This document shows, one piece after another, positions 7,986 through 16,358 of a stretch of 34,315 nucleotides of DNA. The notes beneath the pieces were generated by a model. That model had not been told where the DNA came from, searched no databases, and saw only the letters and a list, made by a program, of their open reading frames with translations. Each line of letters starts with the position of its first letter. The stretch's first letter is position 1. Position numbers and translations under genes: made by a program. Source of the DNA: Salipiger pentaromativorans (GTDB taxonomy: Bacteria > Pseudomonadota > Alphaproteobacteria > Rhodobacterales > Rhodobacteraceae); the NCBI RefSeq assembly GCF_024721115.1, contig NZ_JAMDHK010000006.1:181822-216136 (forward strand), given 5' to 3'.

Positions 7986-8500
7986 GCGGCGATAGCGTGC
8001 CCGCCCAAGCGCCCCTTGTCGTAAACGGATGGTCGATTTATGCGCATCCGCTCTTTCTGGATCAGCTCGAAGGGCTGATTGAAGAGGTCGAGGCGCGTAA
8101 GGCACGCGATCCTAAGACCTGGCGCAAGAAAAACCCGACGAAACGGCTGGCCGCCATCTTCAAGCTGGTCACCGAGGCCATACCGGTAGATCCGGGTGCC
8201 GCCGCCTTTCGGCAAGGCGGCACACTCGGCGATCACCGCAAGCACTGGTTCCGTGCGAAATTCTTCCAGCAGTATCGGCTGTTCTATCGGTTCAACAGCG
8301 ATGCGAAGGTCATCGTGGTGGCCTGGGTGAACGACGACAAGACCCTGCGCGCCTACGGCAGCAAGACGGATGCCTATGCGACGTTCAAAGGTATGTTGGA
8401 AGATGGCAATCCGCCTGACAATTTCGACGCGCTCTTGAAAGAAGCTGCAGCGGCGGACAAGCGGTTCGAGAAATCCCTTGAAGCGGTGCCCGATCGGTAA
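7982..8500 (+). CDS. yhaV: type II toxin YhaV (ribonuclease)
   Basis: A 172-aa protein with the YhaV pattern: NGWSIYAHPLFLDQLEGLI at the start, KRLAAIFKLVTEAIPVDP in the middle, and the conserved core HWFRAKFFQQYRLFYRF followed by WVNDDKTLRAYGSKTDAY. YhaV is a RelE-fold ribonuclease that blocks translation and is held inactive by PrlF. It is slightly longer than the E. coli protein, mainly at the ends. All core motifs are intact, so the toxin looks functional and the pair should act as a stability module for the element. Confidence 0.9.
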   Translation: MSGDSVPAQAPLVVNGWSIYAHPLFLDQLEGLIEEVEARKARDPKTWRKKNPTKRLAAIFKLVTEAIPVDPGAAAFRQGGTLGDHRKHWFRAKFFQQYRLFYRFNSDAKVIVVAWVNDDKTLRAYGSKTDAYATFKGMLEDGNPPDNFDALLKEAAAADKRFEKSLEAVPDR

Positions 8501-8593
8501 GTGGGTCAGCTTGCTGTGACCCTTCGGCATTATCGTTTACGACGCCCCGCTGGAAGATGTAGCTCGGCTGATAATAGGGTCGGAGAAAGCACA

Positions 8594-8758
8594 ATGGACG
8601 AAACGGAAAAGGATAGGCAGCACCTCGGGCTAGAGGAGCAATGCGCGCCTGACCTGACGGGGCACCGTTTCCCAATTGCTGTGCACGTTGCAGACATGCC
8701 CGATGACCTCGGCAAGCTGCTGGATATCGGGCTCGAGGAGCATTTCCGTGGCGGCTGA
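8594..8758 (+). CDS. small hypothetical protein, 54 aa
   Basis: An acidic 54-residue ORF ending DDLGKLLDIGLEEHFRGG. No family recognised. It follows yhaV by 93 bp, and its 3' end overlaps the next small gene (GTG start 8748) by 11 bp, which favours coding. A GGAGAAAG lies 8 bases before the ATG. It may be the first gene of a small two-gene module with the antitoxin-like gene downstream. Confidence 0.45.
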   Translation: MDETEKDRQHLGLEEQCAPDLTGHRFPIAVHVADMPDDLGKLLDIGLEEHFRGG

Positions 8759-8900
8759 TGTCAATTCGTATGACGCGTGGTTTCGCGCGAAGGTGCAGGC
8801 CGCGCTGGAGGAGGAATGCACGGGAACATCTCAAGTTCAGGTGATGCAGGCCGCACAGGCATTGATTGATGCGAAACGGGAGGTCGAACCCAAGTCCTGA
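8748..8900 (+). CDS. stability-determinant-type antitoxin, orphan
   Basis: A 50-aa protein starting with GTG at 8748. It carries the core YDAWFRAKVQAAL followed by a QVMQAAQALIDAKR helix. This is the pattern of the small 'stability determinant' antitoxins that pair with RelE/ParE-type toxins. The normal N-terminus is shortened to about six residues, and no RelE/ParE toxin follows: the next gene is the 1420-aa helicase. It is therefore probably an orphan or decayed antitoxin, or it partners the 54-aa ORF it overlaps. Confidence 0.6.
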   Translation: MAADVNSYDAWFRAKVQAALEEECTGTSQVQVMQAAQALIDAKREVEPKS

Positions 8901-8937
8901 CCAAGCCTTGGAGGTCAGCGCGGTCTAACCCAGTCAT

Positions 8938-8962
8938 CCTGAAAAGCGAAAGCGGGCTTTTT
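8938..8962 (+). repeat. leader element, copy 1 (hairpin, terminator-like)
   Basis: AAAAGC (8942-8947) pairs with GCTTTT (8956-8961). The 23-bp stretch 8938-8960 matches 13260-13282 at 22 of 23 positions. It lies 41 bp before the helicase start. Confidence 0.55.
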
Positions 8963-9001
8963 GTCCTTTGGAACTCAGACCCTGATCCAAAGGAAACCCC
9001 C

Positions 9002-12000
9002 ATGACCAAGCCCAAACCGGCAAATCCGGCTCTCTCAATCTCCGACGCTAACCTCGCCTCTGCCATCGCGCAGATCGGCACGGAAATCGACAACCAGCCC
9101 CTGCGCAGTTCAGCGCTCGCGCGTATCATGCGCGAGACGTTCCATGGCAGTGATGCCGGCGGTGCCTGGGACTGGCGCATGGCATATGACCTGATGCAGG
9201 CCGCGGCTGTTCAGGTGCTGCTGCGTGGGGAAGGTGCTTCAGGTGACATCGCCGCTGCAAGGCTGCTTGCCTCGCGGCTCCTGACGGAAACCCGCCGCTC
9301 CGAGCAGCAGATCCGGCTGCAGCAGTTTTCCACGCCGCTGCCATTCGCGGCGCTGGTCTTGCGGGCCGCGGCGATCCGCAAGGGCGAGACCGTGCTGGAG
9401 CCGTCGGCGGGCACCGGTGCCCTGGCTGCTTTCGCCGCCCGGGCCGGTGCCACGCTTTTGCTCAACGAGATCGACCCCTTTCGTCAGCGCCTCCTGCGCG
9501 CGGCTTTCGGTGGCGAGGTGACGGGCCATGACGGTGAGCATATCGACGATCTGCTGCAGACGCCGGTTCTACCCGACGTCGTGGTGATGAACCCGCCCTT
9601 CGCCTCCTCGGTCGATCGCTCCCGAGACAAGCACATCGCCGCCAAGCATCTCATCGCGGCTGCAAAGCGTCTCGCGCCCGGCGGGCGACTTGTGGCGATC
9701 ATGCCGCAGGGGTTCACGCCCGAACGCGATGCCGCGCATTGGTCCCGCGCCTGCGGTCTCCTGACGCCGCGCTTGGCATTGACGATGCCGGGGCAGGTCT
9801 ACCGCAAGCTCGGCACCTCTGTGGAAACCCAGCTGATGGTCTTCGACAAGGTGCAGGAGGACGGCGAGATGATCCGCGCCAGCGTCAGCGACTTGGATGA
9901 AGCCTTTCCTTTTGTCGACGCCGTGGCCGCAACCCGGCCCGAGGCGCGCCCCGCCCAAATGGCAGCAGCGATCTCTCATGCTCGGCCGACAGGTTCATCA
10001 TCTGTCTCGCGCAAGACCGCCTCTGCGCCTATCGCCGCCTCCAAAACCCCGACCAATACCGTTGTCCCGCTCAGTTTCACCAGCTTCTCTGTCCCGCGCG
10101 ACAACACGCCTGTCTCGGACATCTATGCGCGCTACCGCCCGCAGCGGATCGAGATCGCGGGCGCACAGGAACATCCCACGCCGCTGGTGGAAAGCATCGC
10201 CATGGCCTCGGTCGCGCCACCCGTGCCTACAGGCGGGGCCAGTGCGGAATTGCGCCTGCCCGCGCGACTGATCGAGGAGGGACATCTCTCTGAGGCGCAG
10301 CTCGAGACCATCATCATGGCGCATGATGCCCATGGGCGTGATCTGCCCGGTCGGTTTACCATCGATGACGACCAGACCAAGCTGACGCGCGCCGATGATG
10401 ACCCGGAAGCACGTGCCTATCGCCTTGGCTATTTCCTCGGCGACGGCACCGGTTGCGGCAAGGGCCGCGAATGCGCAGGGCTCATTCTCGTGAACTGGCT
10501 TTCCGGGCGCAGGAAGGCGATCTGGGTCTCCAAATCCGCCACGCTCATCGAGGACGCCATCCGCGACTGGACCGATCTCGGCGGCTCGCCAGCCGACATC
10601 CAGCCGCTCTCCAAATGGAAACCGGACCAGCCCGTCCCGATGGGCGACGGCATCCTCTTTGTCACCTACGCCACGCTGCGGTCCGCGGGCAAATGCGGCA
10701 CCACGCGACTGAGCCAGATCCTCGACTGGATGGGCGAGGGGTTCGACGGCGTGCTGGCTTTTGATGAGGCCCATGCCATGCAGAATGCGGCGGGGTCCGA
10801 GCAGGGCAGGGGGGTCAAACCCTCCCAGCAGGGCCTTGCTGGTTTGCGGCTGCAAATTGCGGCACCGCGCGCGCGGGTGTTCTACATCTCCGCCACGGGA
10901 GCGACGAGCGTGCACAATCTCGCCTATGCCGCGCGTCTCGGTCTCTGGGGGCAGGGGCCCGAATACCCCTTCCCGAGCCGCGAGAGTTTCGTCTCGGCCA
11001 TGGAGGCGGGCGGTGTCGCCGCCATGGAGGTGGTCGCACGCGATCTCAAGACGCTCGGTCTCTACACGGCCCGTGCTCTCAGCTTCGATGGCGTGGAATA
11101 TGATGTGCTCGAACACGCGCTGACCCCGGCTCAGATCGAGATCTACGACGCCTATGCAGGTGCGTTTCGGACGATCCACCACAATCTCGAGGCGGCACTG
11201 ACCGCGACTGGCGTCAATGACGCCTCGGGGGAGACCAATGCCTCGGCCGCACAGGCTTCGGCCAAGTCCCGCTTCGAGAGCACGAAGCAGCGCTTCTTCA
11301 ACCATCTCCTGATGGGCATGAAGGCGCCGACCATCATCCGCGCCATCAAGGACGATCTGGCGGCGGGCAATGCTTGCGTCATCCAGGTGGTCTCAACGGG
11401 TGAGAGCCTGCTGAAACGTCGGCTTGAGACGATGGACGCGGGAGACGAGCTCGTCGAGGGTGCCTTGACGCCGCGCGATTACGTTCTGGGCTACCTCGAA
11501 CAGGCCTTCCCGATTCATGCGCAAAAGCTGGTCGAGATCGACGGCAATATGGTGGCGGAACCCTTGCGGGATGAGACCGGCGCACTGGTTGTCTCGCGCG
11601 AGGCGCTCGCTCTGCGCGATGCGGCCATGATGGAGTTGATGACGCTGGCGCCGATCCCCTCGGTGCTCGATCAGATCCTCTGGGTCTTTGGCGACGAGGC
11701 CGTCGCTGAAGTGACGGGCCGATCTATTCGGCCCCTCAAGGCCGAGGATGGTCATCTCTTCATCGAAAAGCGCGCCGCCAGCAGCAATTCCTCCGAGACC
11801 CAAGCCTTCATGGACGGCGAAAAGGATATCCTGATCTTCTCCGATGCAGGCGGCACGGGCCGCTCCTATCACGCGGCGCAAACGGCCAAGAACCAGAAGC
11901 GGCGGCGGCATTATCTGCTGGAGCCCGGCTGGCGCGCCGATGCGGCCATCCAGGGACTGGGCCGCACGCATCGCTCGGCCCAGGTCAGCGCGCCCTTCTT

Positions 12001-13264
12001 TCGGGTCTGCACATCCGATGTGCATGGCGAGAAGCGCTTCACCTCGACGATCGCCAAACGCCTCGACCAGCTGGGGGCGCTCACCAAGGGCCAGCGCGAG
12101 ACCGGCTCGCAGGGCATGTTCCGCGAGGAGGACAATCTCGAAAGCCCGATCGCGCGGGCGGCTTTGCGAGGATATTTCGCCGATCTCGCCGCCGGGCGCG
12201 CCGAGGCGATGAGCTACGAGAGCTTCACCGATTGGACAGCCCTGCGGCTGATCGACAAGGACGGTGTGCTGCTCGAAGAGCTTCCCCCGATCCAGCGGTT
12301 TCTGAATCGGGTGCTTGCCCTTCCCATCCACATGCAGAACGCACTCTTTGCGGAGTTCATGGCGAGAATATCCGATCAGACTGAGCGGGCGCGCGCGGCG
12401 GGCACGCTCGATCTCGGTGTGGAAACCCTGCGTGGCGAAAAGATCGAACAGGTCTCCGCCGAGGATCTCTGGACCTGCCCGAAATCCGGCGCGGTGACGC
12501 GGATCATCGGGCTCGAGGTGACCGACCCAGTCTATATCCGGGGCGCCGACGAGGCCATGTCGCGCAATCCCGACAAGCTGCCGATGGTCAATCGCGCCTC
12601 CGGTCGCGCGGCGCTCATCTCGGCACGTCCGATGCAGATGTATGACGAGGACATTGTCATGCTGATGCGCAAGGCGGCGCGGCCCAACGGGTCGAGCTAC
12701 CTCGAGGAAACGCGGTTCGCGTCCTCGGCCTGGGAAGAGATCGGCAGGCCCGAGTTTGCAGGGCTTTGGGATGCCGAGGCTGCGTCCCTGCCAAAAACCA
12801 CCACGACCAAGCTCTACCTGCTAACTGGGCTGCTGCTGCCGATCTGGAAGGACATCCCGACCACCAACGAGCGAATCTATCGCGTCACGCCGGACGGGGC
12901 GACCGCCATGATCGGGCGCACGCTGAGCGAGGAAGGTGCGGCCGCGCTGCGCGCCCGCTTCCTCGTCTCCAACCCGCAAACGCCACAGGAGATGCTTACC
13001 GCTGCGCTCGGCACCACCGTACCTGTCGATCTGGGCCGGGGTCTCACCCTGACCCGTCGCCGGGTCGCAGGCGAGATGCGCCTCGAGCTTGGCGGTCACG
13101 ACAGGGGCATGATCGAAAGCCTCAAGGCCCTCGGCTGCTTCACCGAGATCATCGCCTTCCAGCTGCGGGTGTTCCTACCGCATGGGGACGGGGTCGATAC
13201 ATTGGGCATTCTGGCACGGATCGTGGGGCAGGGAACCAGCAAGGCGGCAGACCAAGCCGCCTGA
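9002..13264 (+). CDS. methyltransferase-helicase fusion (strawberry-notch-like)
   Basis: A 1420-aa protein. The N-terminal part has a class I SAM-dependent DNA methyltransferase domain: TVLEPSAGTGALAAFAARAGA near 137-157 and the adenine-N6-type motif NPPF at 197-200. A linker rich in Ala/Pro/Ser (about 315-390) leads to an SF2 helicase: Walker A-like GDGTGCGKGR at 480-489, DEAH at 588-591, and a C-terminal helicase domain with SDAGGTGRSYHA and QGLGRTHRSAQ (motif VI). The overall plan matches strawberry-notch-type helicases found on large alphaproteobacterial plasmids and phages. Such proteins are suspected to protect or remodel element DNA; P1 carries a related antirestriction strategy. Target and activity are inferred. 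It stands alone behind the 8938 leader, with AAAGGAAA as RBS. Confidence 0.88.
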   Translation: MTKPKPANPALSISDANLASAIAQIGTEIDNQPLRSSALARIMRETFHGSDAGGAWDWRMAYDLMQAAAVQVLLRGEGASGDIAAARLLASRLLTETRRSEQQIRLQQFSTPLPFAALVLRAAAIRKGETVLEPSAGTGALAAFAARAGATLLLNEIDPFRQRLLRAAFGGEVTGHDGEHIDDLLQTPVLPDVVVMNPPFASSVDRSRDKHIAAKHLIAAAKRLAPGGRLVAIMPQGFTPERDAAHWSRACGLLTPRLALTMPGQVYRKLGTSVETQLMVFDKVQEDGEMIRASVSDLDEAFPFVDAVAATRPEARPAQMAAAISHARPTGSSSVSRKTASAPIAASKTPTNTVVPLSFTSFSVPRDNTPVSDIYARYRPQRIEIAGAQEHPTPLVESIAMASVAPPVPTGGASAELRLPARLIEEGHLSEAQLETIIMAHDAHGRDLPGRFTIDDDQTKLTRADDDPEARAYRLGYFLGDGTGCGKGRECAGLILVNWLSGRRKAIWVSKSATLIEDAIRDWTDLGGSPADIQPLSKWKPDQPVPMGDGILFVTYATLRSAGKCGTTRLSQILDWMGEGFDGVLAFDEAHAMQNAAGSEQGRGVKPSQQGLAGLRLQIAAPRARVFYISATGATSVHNLAYAARLGLWGQGPEYPFPSRESFVSAMEAGGVAAMEVVARDLKTLGLYTARALSFDGVEYDVLEHALTPAQIEIYDAYAGAFRTIHHNLEAALTATGVNDASGETNASAAQASAKSRFESTKQRFFNHLLMGMKAPTIIRAIKDDLAAGNACVIQVVSTGESLLKRRLETMDAGDELVEGALTPRDYVLGYLEQAFPIHAQKLVEIDGNMVAEPLRDETGALVVSREALALRDAAMMELMTLAPIPSVLDQILWVFGDEAVAEVTGRSIRPLKAEDGHLFIEKRAASSNSSETQAFMDGEKDILIFSDAGGTGRSYHAAQTAKNQKRRRHYLLEPGWRADAAIQGLGRTHRSAQVSAPFFRVCTSDVHGEKRFTSTIAKRLDQLGALTKGQRETGSQGMFREEDNLESPIARAALRGYFADLAAGRAEAMSYESFTDWTALRLIDKDGVLLEELPPIQRFLNRVLALPIHMQNALFAEFMARISDQTERARAAGTLDLGVETLRGEKIEQVSAEDLWTCPKSGAVTRIIGLEVTDPVYIRGADEAMSRNPDKLPMVNRASGRAALISARPMQMYDEDIVMLMRKAARPNGSSYLEETRFASSAWEEIGRPEFAGLWDAEAASLPKTTTTKLYLLTGLLLPIWKDIPTTNERIYRVTPDGATAMIGRTLSEEGAAALRARFLVSNPQTPQEMLTAALGTTVPVDLGRGLTLTRRRVAGEMRLELGGHDRGMIESLKALGCFTEIIAFQLRVFLPHGDGVDTLGILARIVGQGTSKAADQAA

Positions 13265-13282
13265 AAAGCCAAAGCGGGCTTT
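13260..13282 (+). repeat. leader element, copy 2
   Basis: Near-exact repeat of 8938-8960. AAAGCC (13265-13270) pairs with GGCTTT (13277-13282). It begins at the last codons of the helicase gene and lies about 100 bp before the DUF6878 start. Confidence 0.55.
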
Positions 13283-13385
13283 GGGTCGGGCGTCGCGGAT
13301 CGGGGTTTGGCCGGTCTGCGCTTTCCGGGCGCGCGCTAACCAATGCGACGCCTGGCCCCCCAACTTCTGACAAGAGGACAGACCC

Positions 13386-13772
13386 ATGACCAATCCCCAG
13401 ATCGACTATGCCGCAATGGCGGCTCAGTGGCGCGCCGAGCGCGAAACCACCTTGAAGGCGTCCCGAGCGGAACTGATCGCGCAATTGCGCGCGCTTGGCA
13501 TCAACGAGGTCACCGCCGAATACGAAGGCTATGGCGACTCTGGCAATGTCGAGGACGTGAATGTGCAGCCTGCGGAGGTCAAACTGCCGGAAGCGCTTGT
13601 CACCGCCGTGGGCGATTTCGCCTGGTCACTCGCCTATCACCATCACCCAGGGTTCGAGAACAACGAGGGCGGCTACGGCACGCTGACCTGGGACTTGCGC
13701 AACGACAGCATCACGCTCGATCATGCGGACCGCTACGTTGAATGCTCGCACAGCTATGACGAAGGACTGTGA
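13386..13772 (+). CDS. DUF6878 domain protein
   Basis: A 128-aa protein with an N-terminal helical region (AMAAQWRAERETTLKASRAE), then the signature VTAEYEGYGDSGNVEDVN and a C-terminal GGYGTLTWDLRNDSITLDH, which I associate with DUF6878, a plasmid-borne family of unknown function. Start 13386 is preceded by AAGAGGACAGACCC. The next gene starts 1 bp after its stop, so the two form a short operon. Confidence 0.75.
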   Translation: MTNPQIDYAAMAAQWRAERETTLKASRAELIAQLRALGINEVTAEYEGYGDSGNVEDVNVQPAEVKLPEALVTAVGDFAWSLAYHHHPGFENNEGGYGTLTWDLRNDSITLDHADRYVECSHSYDEGL

Positions 13773-13773
13773 G

Positions 13774-14235
13774 ATGGCCCATCCGCTTCATCATGCTGAA
13801 AGCTCCGCCCGGAAATTCGGCGGGGTGCCGTCCGACTATCAGTCCATACATAACTGGTTCGATGCCTCGAAAGAGCACCTCGCGCTCTTCACGCACCGGG
13901 CCTTGCGTCACCATGCCCAAGGCCTGTTCGAGGCCGAACGTGTCTTCGGCCTGTCTTTGACAAATAGCGCAGGTCGGGACATCCCCGTGCGCTGGATCGG
14001 CGAGCAGCATGTCCGCGAAGATTGCCAGGGCCGTATCCCGAGCATGGCGGACTGGCTGCGGCGGATCCAGCCCGAGCCATGGATGGCCAATGGCCACATC
14101 GACCGGCATTCCGGCGATGAGCCCTGCGGCGACCCAAGGGCCGCCTGGGCATCTGAAGTCGCCGCCGGTAGAACGGTTCTTGGTTTGAAGGATTGGATGG
14201 CTGCGCGCGCGACACAAGCCACGCAAGGTGCCTGA
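13774..14235 (+). CDS. DUF6915 domain protein
   Basis: A 153-aa protein starting MAHPLHHAESSARKFGG, which I recall as the opening of DUF6915. Next come HNWFDASKEHLALFTHRALRHH, a His-rich helix that could bind metal, and FGLSLTNSAGRDIPVRWIGEQHV. The function of the family is unknown. It starts immediately after DUF6878 (TGAGATGG), so it is translationally coupled. A strong hairpin at 14270-14295 follows. Confidence 0.75.
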   Translation: MAHPLHHAESSARKFGGVPSDYQSIHNWFDASKEHLALFTHRALRHHAQGLFEAERVFGLSLTNSAGRDIPVRWIGEQHVREDCQGRIPSMADWLRRIQPEPWMANGHIDRHSGDEPCGDPRAAWASEVAAGRTVLGLKDWMAARATQATQGA

Positions 14236-14269
14236 CAGCCTCGACCGTTTGCCAAACAAATGCTGCAGT

Positions 14270-14295
14270 GAAGCCCGGTTTGACGACCGGGCTTC
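14270..14295 (+). terminator. hairpin, probable terminator of the DUF6878-DUF6915 operon
   Basis: GAAGCCCGGT (14270-14279) pairs perfectly with ACCGGGCTTC (14286-14295) around a 6-base loop. The following T-run is poor, so a regulatory role for the next leader is also possible. Confidence 0.5.
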
Positions 14296-14334
14296 CTGCG
14301 TAGTTTCCCCACCATTCTTCGTAAGGAGGTTCGC

Positions 14335-14655
14335 ATGACACTCGATGACATCAAGGCGGCCGTCGATGCCGGCCAGACTGTGCACTGGGCCAATACCGGC
14401 TACGTTGTCCACAAGGACTGGCTCGGTCAGTACCTGATTAGCTTTCTGCCGAACGGCAGCTGCATCGGTCTGACCGACCGGGAAGGGCAACGGTTGAATG
14501 GCAAAGAGGCGGAGTTCTTCATCGCGCAATCGAAGGACGCTGCGGAAAATCCGGGCCGCCAATCAAGATCAGACGGGCAGGAGAGGGGCGCAGCACCCGG
14601 GGGCGCGGCGGCACACCTACTCAGACGGCATCGCGAAGCCGGGGGCGGGGCATAA
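14335..14655 (+). CDS. hypothetical protein, 106 aa
   Basis: Starts after a consensus TAAGGAGG. Residues 1-65 look like a folded domain (TLDDIKAAVDAGQTVHWANT...SFLPNGSCIGLTDREGQRLNGKEAEFF). The last ~40 are Gly/Ala/Arg-rich and look disordered. No family recognised. The tail could reflect a lost stop codon and read-through. Confidence 0.6.
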   Translation: MTLDDIKAAVDAGQTVHWANTGYVVHKDWLGQYLISFLPNGSCIGLTDREGQRLNGKEAEFFIAQSKDAAENPGRQSRSDGQERGAAPGGAAAHLLRRHREAGGGA

Positions 14656-14762
14656 AGGGAAAGCAAGCTTTCTGATTTGTGATCCCTCAAGGGGTCGAGA
14701 AAGCAATCCCGGATGCGCTGGCAAGGACGTCAGGCACCGGCCAATCCAAAAGGAACCATCCC

Positions 14763-15491
14763 ATGTTCGCAGGAAACCTCACCCGCAATGCCGAAACCGC
14801 AGCCGCCGAGTACACCGGCATGATCCACTCGTCACGCTTTGACATCGCCATCCAGCTTGAGGCACGGGCCAAGATGTCCGCGCGCAGTCCGGATTACGAC
14901 GTGACGGCCGTCAACAAATCGGGCCGCAAGGTCCGCATCGGCACGGCCTGGAACGAGACGGGCAATACCAGCGGAAACCCCTATATCTCGATGCAGATCG
15001 ATGTGGGCCTCGGCCCGTTCCGGGTCAACGCGGTGCAGACGAAAGAGGCGCGCGCGGCCCAGAGCGGCGAATTCGAGATCATCCCGTTGGTCTCGAACGG
15101 TCTGATGAAATCCGGCTCGATCTCGGGCGAGCTGACCGCTATGGACGCCGACAACGCCTTCACCGGCTACATCGCCAACATGATGTTCGATCTGGAGTTC
15201 ATGCTGATCGAGAACGGCTACAAGACCGAGGAGACACACCCCGACTATCGGATCGAGGTCAGTTCGCCGCGTGGTACGCCGATCCGCGTGGGCTCGGCGT
15301 GGATGGCCAAAAGCAGCCGCACGGGCAATGACTACCTGTCGCTGCTGATCAACACGCCCGACGGCGATTTACGGGTCAACGCGGTGCAGAACGAAGAACA
15401 GCGCGGCGGTCAGACCTTCTCGATCATCCCGTTCATCGACAGCGGCGATCAGGCGCAGGACGCGGGCGTGGGGCTGTCGCTGGTCGCTTGA
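14763..15491 (+). CDS. tandem DUF736-like protein
   Basis: A 242-aa protein with two copies of a DUF736-like unit at about residues 43-115 and 160-230. Each has the order PDY-[DR]-[IV], then [VI]R[IV]G[ST]AW, GN-x-Y[IL]S, and [FL]RVNAVQ, ending in [FE]IIPx[VI]. DUF736 proteins are short, usually single-domain, and common beside mobilisation genes; their role is unknown. The duplicated form is about twice the usual length. Start 14763 follows AAAAGGAACC. A strong terminator follows at 15522. Confidence 0.75.
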   Translation: MFAGNLTRNAETAAAEYTGMIHSSRFDIAIQLEARAKMSARSPDYDVTAVNKSGRKVRIGTAWNETGNTSGNPYISMQIDVGLGPFRVNAVQTKEARAAQSGEFEIIPLVSNGLMKSGSISGELTAMDADNAFTGYIANMMFDLEFMLIENGYKTEETHPDYRIEVSSPRGTPIRVGSAWMAKSSRTGNDYLSLLINTPDGDLRVNAVQNEEQRGGQTFSIIPFIDSGDQAQDAGVGLSLVA

Positions 15492-15521
15492 CTAGCGCGT
15501 GAGAGAAGACAATTTGTACCG

Positions 15522-15555
15522 AAAGGGGAGCCGTGGGACCACGGTTCCCCTTTTT
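15522..15555 (+). terminator. strong Rho-independent terminator
   Basis: AAAGGGGA (15522-15529) and CCGTGG (15531-15536) pair with CCACGG (15539-15544) and CCCCTTT after it, ending in a five-T run (15551-15555). It ends the DUF736 transcript and the whole plus-strand maintenance block. Confidence 0.85.
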
Positions 15556-15600
15556 CCATGTCTGGCTGCACGACGCACGCATCTGCTTGCGATCTGCTGA

Positions 15601-15626
15601 ATATGATATACGATAATATATTATTG
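15601..15626 (+). promoter_or_regulatory. AT-rich promoter/operator region of the 15646 gene
   Basis: A sudden AT-rich stretch 20-45 bp before the start codon includes ACGATAATATA (15610-15620). The same 11-mer occurs inverted upstream of mobC (22544-22554), and GATAATAT also occurs in the XRE operator region (17437-17444). Confidence 0.45.
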
Positions 15627-15645
15627 AAAGGGCGAGGGTAGGCAC

Positions 15646-16182
15646 ATGGTGGCGAGACTGGGAAAAGCTCCGTGGTACGAGAGCTTTGATGTAGACGCCG
15701 AGGTTGAAGAGCTTCTTGCTCATATCGAGCGTTGCACCGGATTTGCGCTGCCTGAACGACAGCGTGATGTCATCATGACCCATGCAAGGGCAAAGCTCGA
15801 CAGGACAAGGCAGGCATATCTGGAGGCCAAGGCGGCGGGAAAGCCGGTGTCCACATCGCGCCGCGCCTATCTGACCGACCTGCAGGACACGATCTTCATG
15901 GCGATCCCGGAAGAGAACCTCGCGCGGATGCCCCTGAGCGAGCAGGTTCTGAACGATCCATCATTTTATGCGGACGCCATGCACTATGCCGCCACGATCA
16001 GCGAGGAAGTGCTCTTCATGGCGCTGTCCTCTTCGCTGAAGGACATGACCGTTCAAGACGCCCAAGCCTTTGTCTCAAAGCTCTTGCACGGCACGATTGA
16101 CGACAATGCCCGCAAATATGCCGAAGCGTTGAAGCGCCCCGAGCGTGAAATCATGCCGCAGCGGCCTGGCAAAACAGTATGA
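15646..16182 (+). CDS. hypothetical protein, 178 aa
   Basis: No family recognised. It looks all-helical and soluble, with a basic middle (ARAKLDRTRQAYLEAKAAGKP) and a C-terminal EALKRPEREIMPQRPGKTV. GAGGGTAGG precedes the ATG at 15646. It sits between the strong terminator and an IS remnant, with its own AT-rich promoter sharing a sequence word with the mobC promoter. It may therefore belong to the TIR/XRE insert or to the transfer control circuit. Confidence 0.65.
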   Translation: MVARLGKAPWYESFDVDAEVEELLAHIERCTGFALPERQRDVIMTHARAKLDRTRQAYLEAKAAGKPVSTSRRAYLTDLQDTIFMAIPEENLARMPLSEQVLNDPSFYADAMHYAATISEEVLFMALSSSLKDMTVQDAQAFVSKLLHGTIDDNARKYAEALKRPEREIMPQRPGKTV

Positions 16183-16249
16183 TACTGCGACCAATCGGTT
16201 CCTTGTTCTGGCGTTTCGTGACCCGATCTACGTGAGTTGCCGCGCGCAT

Positions 16250-16346
16250 CAAAGGCGCGCTTGCTCCTCGGTTTCTGTTGCCGCTCGAAGTCAATGGGCG
16301 ACAGCATTTCGTTCCGCGTGAACCCGCAGTTGCCATTCTGTATCAC
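16250..16346 (-). pseudogene. IS3-family transposase (OrfB) C-terminal remnant
   Basis: The minus strand encodes EMLSPIDFERQQ, which matches the end of the IS3-family integrase domain (usual pattern R-H-S-x-x-G-[YM]-L-S-P-x-[DE]-[FY]-E). Nothing upstream of it remains: the conserved DDE region is absent and the TIR gene begins 13 bp away. This is a decayed IS scar bordering the insert. Confidence 0.55.
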
Positions 16347-16358
16347 CTTCAGATTTCA

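Noticed and set aside
9998-11305. 435-aa open frame on the minus strand
   Set aside because: Opposite the helicase gene; composition is typical of an antisense GC frame and no motif is visible.
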